Shown: positions 15,818 to 23,808 of the stretch, in pieces
Layout of the letters: every line of letters starts with the position of its first letter
Numbering within the stretch: position 1 is the stretch's first letter
Assembly (NCBI RefSeq): GCF_009379765.1
Contig: NZ_WHTD01000050.1
Coordinates: 1-47,445, forward strand
Reading direction: 5' to 3'
Source of the DNA: Actinophytocola sp.
Lineage (GTDB): Bacteria > Actinomycetota > Actinomycetes > Mycobacteriales > Pseudonocardiaceae
DNA length: 47,445 nt
The notes under the pieces: generated by a model
Seen by the model: the letters and a program-made list of their open reading frames with translations, nothing else
Told to the model about the DNA's origin: nothing
Database searches by the model: none
Translations under genes and position numbers: made by a program

Positions 15818-17223
15818 CGGCGCTGCTGCTCCGGGCCGACGCCGGCCCGGCGATCGGCGTCGGCCACCTGTCGCGGTGCGTGGCGCTGGCCGAGGCCGCG
15901 GTCGGGCGTGGCTGGCGGGTGTTCTTCGCCGGCGACGTGGGTGGCGCCGGGTGGCTGGCCGATCGGCTCGCCGCGCTGGGTGTGCCGGTGCTGCCCGCGG
16001 TTTCCCTTGCTACACAGGCCGTCGACATCGGGGCGGACGTGGTTCTCGTCGATCACTACGGGCTGGGCGAGCTGCCGGAGGTGCGGTCGGTCGCGCGGCT
16101 GGTGTCCATGGAGGACGGCCACTTCGGACGTCGTGCCGCGGACATCGTGGTCGACGCGAACCTCGTCACGGTGCCCCGGCCACCGGATGGTTCGCCGGTC
16201 CTGCTGGCGGGCCCGCGCTTCGCCCCGCTGCGGTCGGACGTCGTCGCGGCCCGCTCGGCCCGCTCGGCCCGCCGCCGGCCCGGGACGTCGCCGCGGGTAG
16301 TGGTGGTGATGGGTGGCGGCGCGGCCGGCGAGGCGGTGCGTGCCGCGCTGACCGCGTTGCGCGACACGGGCGCGCCGATGTCCGTCCGGGCCATCTCGGC
16401 CGCGCCGGTCGACGTCCCGTCCGGACCCGACCAGCACTTCACGGTGCGGCCGCCGACCATCGAGCTGCCGGCCCTGTTCGCCGCGGCCGACCTCGTGGTC
16501 AGCGCGGCCGGCGTGACGTTGATGGAGCTGTGCTGCGTCGGCGTCCCGGCCGCGCTGGTCCAGCTGGCCGACAACCAGGCCGCGGGCTACGAGGCGGCGC
16601 TGGCCCAAGGCTTGGCCGCGGGTCTCGGCACCGTCGCCGACCTTCCTGGTGCCGGCGAAACCCTCCGCGACCTGCTCGAGAACCCCGAGGCCCGCGCGAC
16701 CCTGGCCGCCGCCGCGTCGGCCGCAGTGGACGGCCGGGGCGCGGACCGAATCCTGGACGCGTGCGAGCTGACCGTGCGCGAGGCCGTCGAGTCGGATGCG
16801 GAGCTGCTGCTGACCTGGCGCAACGACCCGGAGACCCTGAAGTGGTCCCGGGGCCACCAGGTCGTGGCCGAGCCCGTCCACCGGACCTGGCTGCGGAAGT
16901 CCATGACCGACCCGAACCGCCTGCTGCTGGTGATCGAGTCCGACCATCCGGTGGGCACGGTCCGCTTCGACCGCGCGGACGAGGTGACGTGGGAGGTCAG
17001 CATCACGGTGGCCCCAGGGGACCGAGGCCGAGGCCTGGCGAGCCGAATTCTCGCGATGGGTGAGGGCGCCCTGCGAGCCCGCGAGACACCGGCGACGATC
17101 CTGGCCAACGTCCACGAGGACAACACGGCCTCGCGTGCCCTGTTCGACCGAGCCGGCTACACGGAGACGAACCGCCCCACTGACGGCCCCTTCCGCTGGC
17201 TGGCCGAACACGCCCCCGACTGA
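15814..17223 (+). CDS. pseG: PseG-PseH fusion: UDP-sugar hydrolase plus N-acetyltransferase
   Basis: 469 residues. The N-terminal part (about 1-310) is a GT-B-like PseG hydrolase: IGVGHLSRC carries the catalytic His in the GxGHxxR motif; DIGADVVLVDHYGL and AADLVVSAAGVTLMEL form the second domain. The C-terminal part (about 315-469) is a GNAT acetyltransferase like PseH (LTWRNDPETLKWS, acetyl-CoA loop GDRGRGLASRIL). PseH acetylates the 4-amino sugar and PseG removes UDP, so the fusion joins two consecutive steps. Translationally coupled to pseF. Confidence 0.88.
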   Translation: MTALLLRADAGPAIGVGHLSRCVALAEAAVGRGWRVFFAGDVGGAGWLADRLAALGVPVLPAVSLATQAVDIGADVVLVDHYGLGELPEVRSVARLVSMEDGHFGRRAADIVVDANLVTVPRPPDGSPVLLAGPRFAPLRSDVVAARSARSARRRPGTSPRVVVVMGGGAAGEAVRAALTALRDTGAPMSVRAISAAPVDVPSGPDQHFTVRPPTIELPALFAAADLVVSAAGVTLMELCCVGVPAALVQLADNQAAGYEAALAQGLAAGLGTVADLPGAGETLRDLLENPEARATLAAAASAAVDGRGADRILDACELTVREAVESDAELLLTWRNDPETLKWSRGHQVVAEPVHRTWLRKSMTDPNRLLLVIESDHPVGTVRFDRADEVTWEVSITVAPGDRGRGLASRILAMGEGALRARETPATILANVHEDNTASRALFDRAGYTETNRPTDGPFRWLAEHAPD

Positions 17224-17228
17224 CGAGG

Positions 17229-17382
17229 TTGTCCACAACGCCCGGACTTGTCCACAGTCCCGCCGCGAGCCCTGTTCTTGTCGGTCTTGCCCGATAGACT
17301 GACTCCGAGGGGTGCCCCCGGAGAGGGTGGGGGCGTTCGGGACTTGAGGTTTGCACGCGCGCGTGCGCGCGAGTTGTCCACA
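17229..17382. repeat. Dispersed intergenic element, copy 2
   Basis: Nearly identical to copy 1 across more than 100 bp: TTGTCCACA at 17229-17237, 17248-17256 and 17374-17382, TAGACT at 17295-17300, hairpin core 17303-17323 with the competing GCCCCC/GGGGGC pairing after it. It lies between two rightward genes. The rest of the 300-bp gap to 17531 holds nothing else I recognise apart from a TAGGCT -10-like box near 17425. Confidence 0.55.
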
Positions 17383-17530
17383 GGGCGCGGTGCGTGCGTT
17401 CCGGACCTGTCGGTGGTCGCCCGTAGGCTGGAATCCGGGGCCGGAGGCCAACAAGCTCACTCTCGAGGATGAGTCGAACCGGACTCCGGAGGGAGCCGCC
17501 CCCGCTGTGTTCTCCGGCAGGCTCGTGGCC

Positions 17531-18502
17531 ATGGGGAGCACACTCGAGACCGAGCTGCGGCACCGAATGTCCGAAGTGGAGGAACGGCTGCGGAAGGTGC
17601 TGGCCGACGCCGAGCACCGGTTCGTCACCACCGGCACCACGCACCTGATCGAGGCCGGCGGCAAGCGTGTCCGGCCCCGCCTCGCCTTGCTGGGCGCCCA
17701 GTTCGGCGACCCGGACCGCCCGCAGGTCATCGACGCCGCGGTGATCACCGAGCTCGTCCACGTCGCCACCCTCCACCACGACGACGTCATGGACGCGGCC
17801 CCGAGACGGCACGGCGTCCCGACCGCCAACGCCATGTGGGGCAACAACATCGCCGTCCTGCTCGGCGACCTTCTTCTCGCCCGCGCCGCCGAGCTCGCCG
17901 CCGACCTCGGCACGACCTCGCTCAGGCTCCAGGCGGCGACCCTTGCCAGGCTGGTCCGCGGCCAGCTCCTCGAAGCCACCCGCGCACCTCGCCACACCGA
18001 CCCGATGGTCCACTGCATCCAGGTGATGGCCGACAAGTCCGCCTCCCTCATCGCCATGGCCGTCGAGCTCGGCGCCCGCGTCGCCGACGCGCCGGAAGCA
18101 CACGCGCGGGCCCTCGCCCGGTACGGCGAGCGACTCGGCATCGCCTTCCAGATCTCCGACGACGTGATCGACATCTGCTCACCCGCGGCCGAGTCCGGCA
18201 AGACGCCCGGCACCGACCTGCGCGAGGGGGTGGTGACCGTGCCGGTGCTGCACGCACTCGCCGGTGACGGCCCGGGGGCGGCCCGGCTGGGCGTGATCCT
18301 GGCCACCGGCGCGGTCACCGATCCGGCCCGGGTCGCCGAGGCGCTCGACCTCCTCCGCGCGTCTCCCGGTCTCGACAAAGCACGCGCCGACGTGCACCGC
18401 TACGCCGAGAGTGCGACCACGGAGCTCGCCGGGCTGCCCCCAACCGAGGCTCGCGAAGCCCTCGGGGCTCTCGCTCGTTTCGTGCGAAATCGCACAGCCT
18501 GA
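17531..18502 (+). CDS. Long-chain polyprenyl diphosphate synthase (trans, GrcC/IspB-type)
   Basis: 323 residues of the all-alpha isoprenoid synthase fold. EAGGKRVRPRL binds isopentenyl diphosphate, the first Asp-rich motif is HHDDVMD, and the second is QISDDVID. The small residue (Ala) five positions before the first motif indicates a long-chain product, such as the menaquinone side chain. ATG 17531 is conservative; an in-frame GTG at 17507, behind GGAGGGAG, would add eight residues. Not linked in function to neighbours as far as I can see. Confidence 0.85.
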   Translation: MGSTLETELRHRMSEVEERLRKVLADAEHRFVTTGTTHLIEAGGKRVRPRLALLGAQFGDPDRPQVIDAAVITELVHVATLHHDDVMDAAPRRHGVPTANAMWGNNIAVLLGDLLLARAAELAADLGTTSLRLQAATLARLVRGQLLEATRAPRHTDPMVHCIQVMADKSASLIAMAVELGARVADAPEAHARALARYGERLGIAFQISDDVIDICSPAAESGKTPGTDLREGVVTVPVLHALAGDGPGAARLGVILATGAVTDPARVAEALDLLRASPGLDKARADVHRYAESATTELAGLPPTEAREALGALARFVRNRTA

Positions 18503-18543
18503 ATCACATCGGCGCATGGCCGTCCACGTGCGACGATGCGGGC

Positions 18544-18909
18544 ATGGCAGCACGGTTCAAGGATCTGGTCCTCGACGCGAACGACCACCACAAGCTCGCC
18601 GACTGGTGGTGCACCGCGATGGGCTATGTGCGCAAGGACGACCTCGAGGTGCCCGAGGACGGCTGGCTGCGCCCGCTGGACTGGCCGGTGCCGATCGTCG
18701 ACCCGACCGGCGCCGGGCCGCACATCTGGGTGGTGCCGGTTCCCGAGCGCAAGGCCGTCAAGAACCGCATGCACCTCGACGTGGTCGGTCGCACCGACGA
18801 GCTGGTGAGCCTCGGCGCCACGATCCTGCGCTCAAGCGACGACGAGAACGACTTCGACGTGCTGACCGACCCCGAGGGCAACGAGTTCTGCGTGTTCCCG
18901 CCACGGTGA
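18544..18909 (+). CDS. VOC-superfamily (glyoxalase-like) protein
   Basis: 121 residues with the paired beta-alpha-beta-beta-beta pattern of vicinal-oxygen-chelate proteins: LDANDHHKLADWWCTAMGY at the N-terminus and MHLDVVGRTDELVSLGA with FDVLTDPEGNEFCVFP at the C-terminus. The last motif carries the usual metal Glu. Such single-domain members include resistance proteins and dioxygenase-like enzymes; the substrate cannot be told. The stop overlaps the next gene (GTGA). Confidence 0.8.
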   Translation: MAARFKDLVLDANDHHKLADWWCTAMGYVRKDDLEVPEDGWLRPLDWPVPIVDPTGAGPHIWVVPVPERKAVKNRMHLDVVGRTDELVSLGATILRSSDDENDFDVLTDPEGNEFCVFPPR

Positions 18910-19652
18910 CCCCACTCGAAGGACTCGCCGTCGCGGGCGCGGGCGTGGTGGCCGGCGGCATGAACGCGGCCATCGGCTCCGGCTCACTCGTGTCGTTCCC
19001 CATCCTGCTCGCGCTCGGCTACCCGCCGGTGGTCGCCAACGTCTCCAACGGACTCGGGCTCATGCCGGGCTCGGTCAGCGGGGCGTTCGGCTACCGGCGC
19101 GAGCTCGCCGGGCGGCGCACCCTCCTGGTGCGACTCGTCACGATGACCTCGATCGGTTCGCTGGGCGGAGCGGCGCTGCTGCTCGTGTTGCCGCCGGACG
19201 CGTTCGAGGCCATCGTGCCCGTACTGATCCTGCTCGCCCTCGTGCTCGTGGTGCTCCAGCCGTGGCTGGCGCGAAAGCTCGCCGAACGGAAGCGGCACGA
19301 GCACGGTGGCCCGGCGTTGCTGGTCGGTGTCCTCGCGGTCGGGGTCTACGGCGGCTATTTCGGCGCCTCGCAAGGAGTGATGACACTGGCCCTGATGGGC
19401 ATCCTGATGGACGAGCACCTGCAGCGGCTGAACGCGGTGAAGAACGTCCTCACCGCGACCGCGTACCTGGTGTCCGGAGTGGTGTTCGTGTTAGTCGCGG
19501 AGGTGGCGTGGCTCGTGGTCGCACTGCTCGCCGTCGGCGCCGCGCTGGGTGGGCTGGTCGGCGCGCGGTACGGCAGGCGGCTGCGGCCGGCGTGGCTGCG
19601 CGGGCTCATCGTGGTGGTCGGGATCGCGGCGATCGTGCAGCTGCTTTTCTGA
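18906..19652 (+). CDS. TSUP (TauE/SafE) family membrane permease
   Basis: 248 residues, eight predicted hydrophobic helices, with the repeated family motifs GSGSLVSFPILLALGYPPVVANVSN in the N-terminal half (given as its key residues GSGS, P, N) and GYFGASQG in the C-terminal half. Members export sulfite, sulfonates or other organic anions. GTG 18906 overlaps the VOC stop, suggesting a two-gene operon. Substrate unknown. Confidence 0.85.
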   Translation: MTPLEGLAVAGAGVVAGGMNAAIGSGSLVSFPILLALGYPPVVANVSNGLGLMPGSVSGAFGYRRELAGRRTLLVRLVTMTSIGSLGGAALLLVLPPDAFEAIVPVLILLALVLVVLQPWLARKLAERKRHEHGGPALLVGVLAVGVYGGYFGASQGVMTLALMGILMDEHLQRLNAVKNVLTATAYLVSGVVFVLVAEVAWLVVALLAVGAALGGLVGARYGRRLRPAWLRGLIVVVGIAAIVQLLF

Positions 19653-19712
19653 TTACTCCATTCGGATGGGATTCGTTGACTTATGTTCACCTAGACGTGA
19701 TTGGGTATCGAG

Positions 19713-20396
19713 ATGTCAGGCACCCGTACCGAACCCGTCGTGCTTGCCGACGGGCGTGCGCTCCGGATGACCATCGCCGAACCGCCGGGGGTCGTCAGAG
19801 GTGGGCTGGTCGTGTTGCACGAGGCCCGCGGGATCACCGAGACCGTCCGCACGCTGGCCAGTGGCCTGGCCGCGGAGGGCTGGCTGGTGGTCGCTCCGCA
19901 CATCTACCACGGCGCCGACGGATCGTCCGAAGTCGACGAGGCGTTGGCGGTCGACCGGGTTAGCGGCCTGTCCGGGGAGTCGGTGCTGACCGACACGGAC
20001 ATCGCGTTCGGATGGTTGGCGCAGCACGGGATCAGCGCCGACCGGATCGGCGTGGTCGGCTTCGAGCTCGGCGGCGCGGTCGCGATGGTCGTCGCGGCCC
20101 GGCGGGGTATCGGCGCCGCGGTGTCCGTCGCGGGCGGTGGGATCCTGCAGCCGCTGTCGAACGGGCTGCCGGCGTTGGTCGACGTGGCCACCGAGCTGCG
20201 CTGTCCGTGGCTGGGTCTCTACGGCGACAAGATCGCCGACGAGGTCGCCCAGCTGCGCGAGGCCGCGAGCCGCTCGGCGACCGCGACCGACGTCGTGTTG
20301 TTCCCGGCCGCGGATCACCGGTTCGATATTCACCCGGACGGGGCGTTCGAGGCGTGGCAGCGGATGCTCAACTGGTTCGACTCCCACATGCGCTGA
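19713..20396 (+). CDS. Dienelactone hydrolase-like alpha/beta hydrolase with Glu at the nucleophile position
   Basis: 227 residues of the DLH family: LVVLHEARGI oxyanion region, nucleophile-elbow segment VVGFELGGAVA, acid region LGLYGDK and AADHRFD with the catalytic His. In dienelactone hydrolases the elbow reads G-x-C-x-G-G; here Cys is replaced by Glu (GFELGG), so ordinary hydrolase chemistry is doubtful. ATG 19713 preferred over TTG 19701. The upstream 60 bp are AT-rich with TTGACT at 19676, a possible -35 box. Confidence 0.8.
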   Translation: MSGTRTEPVVLADGRALRMTIAEPPGVVRGGLVVLHEARGITETVRTLASGLAAEGWLVVAPHIYHGADGSSEVDEALAVDRVSGLSGESVLTDTDIAFGWLAQHGISADRIGVVGFELGGAVAMVVAARRGIGAAVSVAGGGILQPLSNGLPALVDVATELRCPWLGLYGDKIADEVAQLREAASRSATATDVVLFPAADHRFDIHPDGAFEAWQRMLNWFDSHMR

Positions 20397-20425
20397 AGCC
20401 GCGTCCCTAAGGCATGCTTGGCGCC

Positions 20426-21184
20426 GTGACCAGCCTGTCCCATCTGGAGTTCGACTTCATCTGGGAGCACCTCGGCCTCGGCGACATGCCGTACCCGATC
20501 GATGTCGGCTCGTTCGGCGAGACCATGGACGATCGGGCGGTGCTGCGCGAGCAGGTGCGGGAGTCGTTGCGCGCCAAGGGTTTGCATGACGGTTCCGAGG
20601 TGTCGGCCCGGCTCGAGGAGATGCTGGCGCTGTTGGTCCGCGGCACGCTCACGGTCGACGCGCAGCTGTCGGTCGGCGAGTACGTGCGGGTCCTCGCCGC
20701 CGGTCACGGTTCGCTCGGAGTGCTGGCGGCTCAGACGGATGACGAGGTCCGGGTGGTGTCGGTGCGCGAGGGCAAGGTGGTGCCGGCGGTGGTCGCGTTG
20801 CTGCCCGAGGAGAAGCCCGGCCCCGGCGGTGCGGCCCGCCTGCCGCGCCCGGTCTTCGACGAGGCGATCGACGAGTTCCAGCGCGGCGGCTACGTCGGCC
20901 TTGAGCGCGCGCTGACGTCCGGCGGCGTGACGGGCCGCGACCTGCGCACGGTGATCACCCTGGTGGAGTCCGCCCGCCACGGCGGCGGCCAGCTCGCCGC
21001 GAACCGCGTCGACGCGATGGGCCGCCGCACCCGCACCCCGGTGGTCAACTGGTTCGACACGGCCGCGGGCCGCTACCTCGCGCACGTCGAGCAGTCGCGC
21101 GACCGGGTGGAATGGTTGTCGATCACCCCTGCGGACACCGCGCGCGTCGAACAACGCCTGTCCGACCTGATCGCCGCCCTCTGA
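20426..21184 (+). CDS. EspG-family ESX secretion chaperone
   Basis: 252 residues starting at GTG 20426 with LSHLEFDFIWEHL, the typical EspG N-terminus. It ends with the family's Arg/Gly-rich strand and WFDTAAGRYL segments (HGGGQLAANRVDAMGR, TPVVNWFDTAAGRYL). EspG proteins keep PE-PPE-type substrates soluble for their cognate type VII system. A second EspG is at 23001 beside a WXG/PPE pair; this one stands alone 240 bp upstream of that trio. Confidence 0.85.
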   Translation: MTSLSHLEFDFIWEHLGLGDMPYPIDVGSFGETMDDRAVLREQVRESLRAKGLHDGSEVSARLEEMLALLVRGTLTVDAQLSVGEYVRVLAAGHGSLGVLAAQTDDEVRVVSVREGKVVPAVVALLPEEKPGPGGAARLPRPVFDEAIDEFQRGGYVGLERALTSGGVTGRDLRTVITLVESARHGGGQLAANRVDAMGRRTRTPVVNWFDTAAGRYLAHVEQSRDRVEWLSITPADTARVEQRLSDLIAAL

Positions 21185-21206
21185 ACCTTCCACTCGCGCC
21201 GTGAAG

Positions 21207-21310
21207 TTGTCCACAGGCCGCCGCGCACCCTTTTGACCAGCGGGTACACCCAGTAGACTGGCGCTGAGGGGTGCCCCCGGAGAGGGCGGGGGCCTACGTT
21301 TCTCGCGTTC
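21207..21310. repeat. Dispersed intergenic element, copy 3 (diverged)
   Basis: TTGTCCACA at 21207-21215, TTGACC at 21233-21238 (possible -35), TAGACT at 21254-21259, then GAGGGGTGCCCCCGGAGAGG and GGGGGC. The core is conserved while the flanks have diverged, which points to selection on the -10 box and hairpin core. It lies between the two rightward ESX genes. Confidence 0.55.
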
Positions 21311-21443
21311 TGCACGCGCGCGAGGAAGTCGATCTTCATCGGCTCGCGAAACCTGAGGTGTGCGTTGCGCGTCCAACGGGCCGCAGGCCGCGACCTAGGG
21401 TCGGTACTGTGACATCCAGCGCCGAATCGTTCAGGGGAGCACG

Positions 21444-21878
21444 ATGACCGAACCATCCATGCCGGCATTCGGCTCGGCCGCCGGGGGCGCGCTCGCCCCC
21501 GTCGCCGGCCAGGTCGAGCAGGTCAAGCAGCACGCGGCCGAGGGCGGCCTGCAGATCGACCTCGCCGCCGCCGAGGTACTGCTCCGCCAGATCCAGACGC
21601 TCCGCCTGCGCTCCGGCGACCTCGTCACCGACTGCGGCACCCTCGACACGCCGCTCAAGTTCGGCGACAACTGGGTCGGCCAGATCATGTCCGAGCGCCT
21701 GCGCACCGTCGCGGTCGGCCAGGACGGCGGTGCCACCCCGGTCCTGCGCCGCTTCCACGAGCTGCTCGACTCCGTCGAGGCGATCATCCGCCTCGCCGCC
21801 GGCCTCTACCAGACCACCGACCAGCAAGCCGCCGACGCGTTGCACCGCGCCGCCGGCCGCCTGAACGCGGAGGAGTGA
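21444..21878 (+). CDS. WXG-type ESX-associated protein, 144 aa
   Basis: Helical protein with a W-V-G turn (DNWVGQIMSERL, about residue 77) between two long helices and a flexible N-terminus MTEPSMPAFGSAAGG. The GGGGAG ribosome site precedes ATG 21444. It is the first gene of a three-gene set with the PPE-like and EspG proteins, so it is probably the PE/WXG partner of the PPE-like protein. The exact family is uncertain. Confidence 0.7.
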   Translation: MTEPSMPAFGSAAGGALAPVAGQVEQVKQHAAEGGLQIDLAAAEVLLRQIQTLRLRSGDLVTDCGTLDTPLKFGDNWVGQIMSERLRTVAVGQDGGATPVLRRFHELLDSVEAIIRLAAGLYQTTDQQAADALHRAAGRLNAEE

Positions 21879-21880
21879 CG

Positions 21881-23008
21881 ATGGCATCGATCGCGCCCGG
21901 CGGCTGCTACCCGCCCCACTGGCCGCGGCCGCCGATGTGCTGGCCGCCCTACCCGCCCGCGCCCGAACCCGACCCGGACTCGCTGGACGCCGCGGTCGAC
22001 TGGCTGACCTACTCGCACCCCGAGCTCTACCAGATGGTCCACAAAGGACTCGACCTCACCGGCGCGATGGAGGTCTCGGCGCAGTGGGCCCGGCTCGGCG
22101 ACGAGTTGGCCGACATCGGCGCGGAGCTCACCAAGGTCGTCGACGCCGCCGCCACCGCCTGGCAGGGCGAGGCCGCGGACCTCGCGCGCGACACGCTCAG
22201 CGCGCTCACCCATTGGGCCGCCGACACCGGCACCCTCGCCACCAAGGTCTCCGGCTGCGTCACGATCCAGGTCGACAACGCCACCAACGCGCGCGACGAG
22301 ATGCCCGCGCCGCCATACCCGATCATCGACCTGCCCACGCCACAACCGGTCCCGCTCAGCCCGGTCCCGCCGAGCGCGAACGCTTTCATCAGCGGGGACT
22401 TCGCCGACGCCGCGGCGATCACCGCCGATCCGCACGGCCCGATCAACCATGAGAAGGCCCTGCACGCGCAGGCGGCCCGCACGATGGAGCGGTTCCAGTC
22501 GTCCTCGCGCGAGGTCTATGGCACCGTGCCGCAGTTCAGCCCGCCGCAGGTCGGCAGCACGCTCTACACCGGCCCCGTCGAGCAGCCTCCGCAGCCGCCA
22601 CCACCGCCTCCGCAGCCGACCCCGCCCGCCTCGGTTCCCGTCCCGCCGCGCGGCCCCGGCTACTCGGGCGGACCGGGCCCGACCGGCGCCGGCGGCCCCG
22701 GCAGCTCCGGCGGCCCCGGCAGTTCGGCCGGCGCGGGTGGCCGGGCCGCTCCGACGCCGAGCCCAGGTCAGGGCGCCGGCGCCGCCGAACCGGCTGCGTC
22801 GACCCGTCCCGCGGCGGCGAGCGCCCAGGGCCACCCCGGCGGCCAGCCCGGCATGGGCGGCATGCCGATGGGCGGCGGCGGATCCCGCGGCGACGAGGAC
22901 GCCGAGCGCACGAGCTCGCCCTACCTCAAGGAGGACGAGGACATCTGGGGCATGCACGACACGCCGGTGATGCCGCCCGTCATCGGGGAGGACCACCGCC
23001 GTGCGTGA
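21881..23008 (+). CDS. PPE/WXG-type ESX substrate with Pro/Gly-rich C-terminus
   Basis: 375 residues. The N-terminal helical domain contains W-Q-G (ATAWQGEAADLARD, about residue 93), as in PPE/WXG proteins. Residues from about 225 on are low-complexity Pro, Gly and Ser, ending in an acidic tail (KEDEDIWGMHDTPVMPP). Such disordered tails are common in secreted ESX substrates. ATG 21881 follows GGAGGAG (21869-21875). It overlaps the downstream EspG start by 8 bp. Confidence 0.78.
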   Translation: MASIAPGGCYPPHWPRPPMCWPPYPPAPEPDPDSLDAAVDWLTYSHPELYQMVHKGLDLTGAMEVSAQWARLGDELADIGAELTKVVDAAATAWQGEAADLARDTLSALTHWAADTGTLATKVSGCVTIQVDNATNARDEMPAPPYPIIDLPTPQPVPLSPVPPSANAFISGDFADAAAITADPHGPINHEKALHAQAARTMERFQSSSREVYGTVPQFSPPQVGSTLYTGPVEQPPQPPPPPPQPTPPASVPVPPRGPGYSGGPGPTGAGGPGSSGGPGSSAGAGGRAAPTPSPGQGAGAAEPAASTRPAAASAQGHPGGQPGMGGMPMGGGGSRGDEDAERTSSPYLKEDEDIWGMHDTPVMPPVIGEDHRRA

Positions 23009-23753
23009 CCCGGCCTCGGGGTGGATCCAGCTGAGCTCGGCCGAGTTCTTCCTGCTCTGGACCGCGATGGGGCTGGGCGAGCCGCCGACCGCCCTGGAGG
23101 TCACCCACATCGGCCGCACCCGCGAGTCCCGCGCGGAGATGACCGATGAGGCGTCGGGCGCCCTCGCCGACCGCGACCTCGGCACCGTCTACGACCCGGC
23201 CCGAGACCTCGCCGGGATGCTGCACACGCTCGCAACCGGTCAGGTCACCCTCGACCTGCGGGTCCTCGGCCCCGGCTCGCCGCTGGTCGGCTACGCGGCC
23301 GCCAACGCTCAGAACGCGGCCGTCGCTGCCCGGGTCGACGGCGAGATCCGGCTCGGCGCGGTCCGGTCGAACGCCGTGGCCGGGTCGCTGCTCGGCTCGC
23401 TGCCGCCGACAACGGCCGGCACTGGCCGACCCGCGAACGTGAGTGTCGCCGACTACGAGCGCGCGTGCGCCGAGGGCGAGCGGGACGGCGTGTCCGGGTT
23501 CGTCCGCGTCCTGCACGAGGCCGGCCTGCGCCCGGCCGACGCGTCGGTGTTCGCCGCCGCGTTGACCTCACGGCGCGGCGGCGGGCAGCTCGGCGCGTCG
23601 AGTCGTGGGGTCCGGTCGCCGAGCACGGTCAGCTGGCTGGACACCGACGACGGCCGATACGCGCTGCGCCGGCACGGCGCGTGGATCACCGTGACGCCGG
23701 TCGACCTGCCGCGCCTCACCGGGATGGCCGAGGAGATGCTGGAGGGTCTGTAG
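23001..23753 (+). CDS. EspG-family ESX secretion chaperone
   Basis: 250 residues with the EspG pattern: LSSAEFFLLWTAMGLGEPPTAL at the N-terminus (key residues SxxEF/LW) and SRRGGGQLGAS with VSWLDTDDGRYAL near the C-terminus. It overlaps the PPE-like gene by 8 bp, so it is very likely the dedicated chaperone of that substrate. GTG 23001. Confidence 0.85.
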   Translation: MRDPASGWIQLSSAEFFLLWTAMGLGEPPTALEVTHIGRTRESRAEMTDEASGALADRDLGTVYDPARDLAGMLHTLATGQVTLDLRVLGPGSPLVGYAAANAQNAAVAARVDGEIRLGAVRSNAVAGSLLGSLPPTTAGTGRPANVSVADYERACAEGERDGVSGFVRVLHEAGLRPADASVFAAALTSRRGGGQLGASSRGVRSPSTVSWLDTDDGRYALRRHGAWITVTPVDLPRLTGMAEEMLEGL

Positions 23754-23808
23754 GTGTGGGGGCGAGCACCATGGCCACCTCCCGGGATATGGGATATGAA
23801 CTGGAGTC

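Noticed and set aside
15604..18378. A 924-codon open frame on the minus strand across the Pse and polyprenyl synthase genes
   Set aside because: It is the antisense shadow of well-supported genes in high-GC DNA; the translation is Arg/Ser-rich with no family pattern and it crosses an intergenic repeat.
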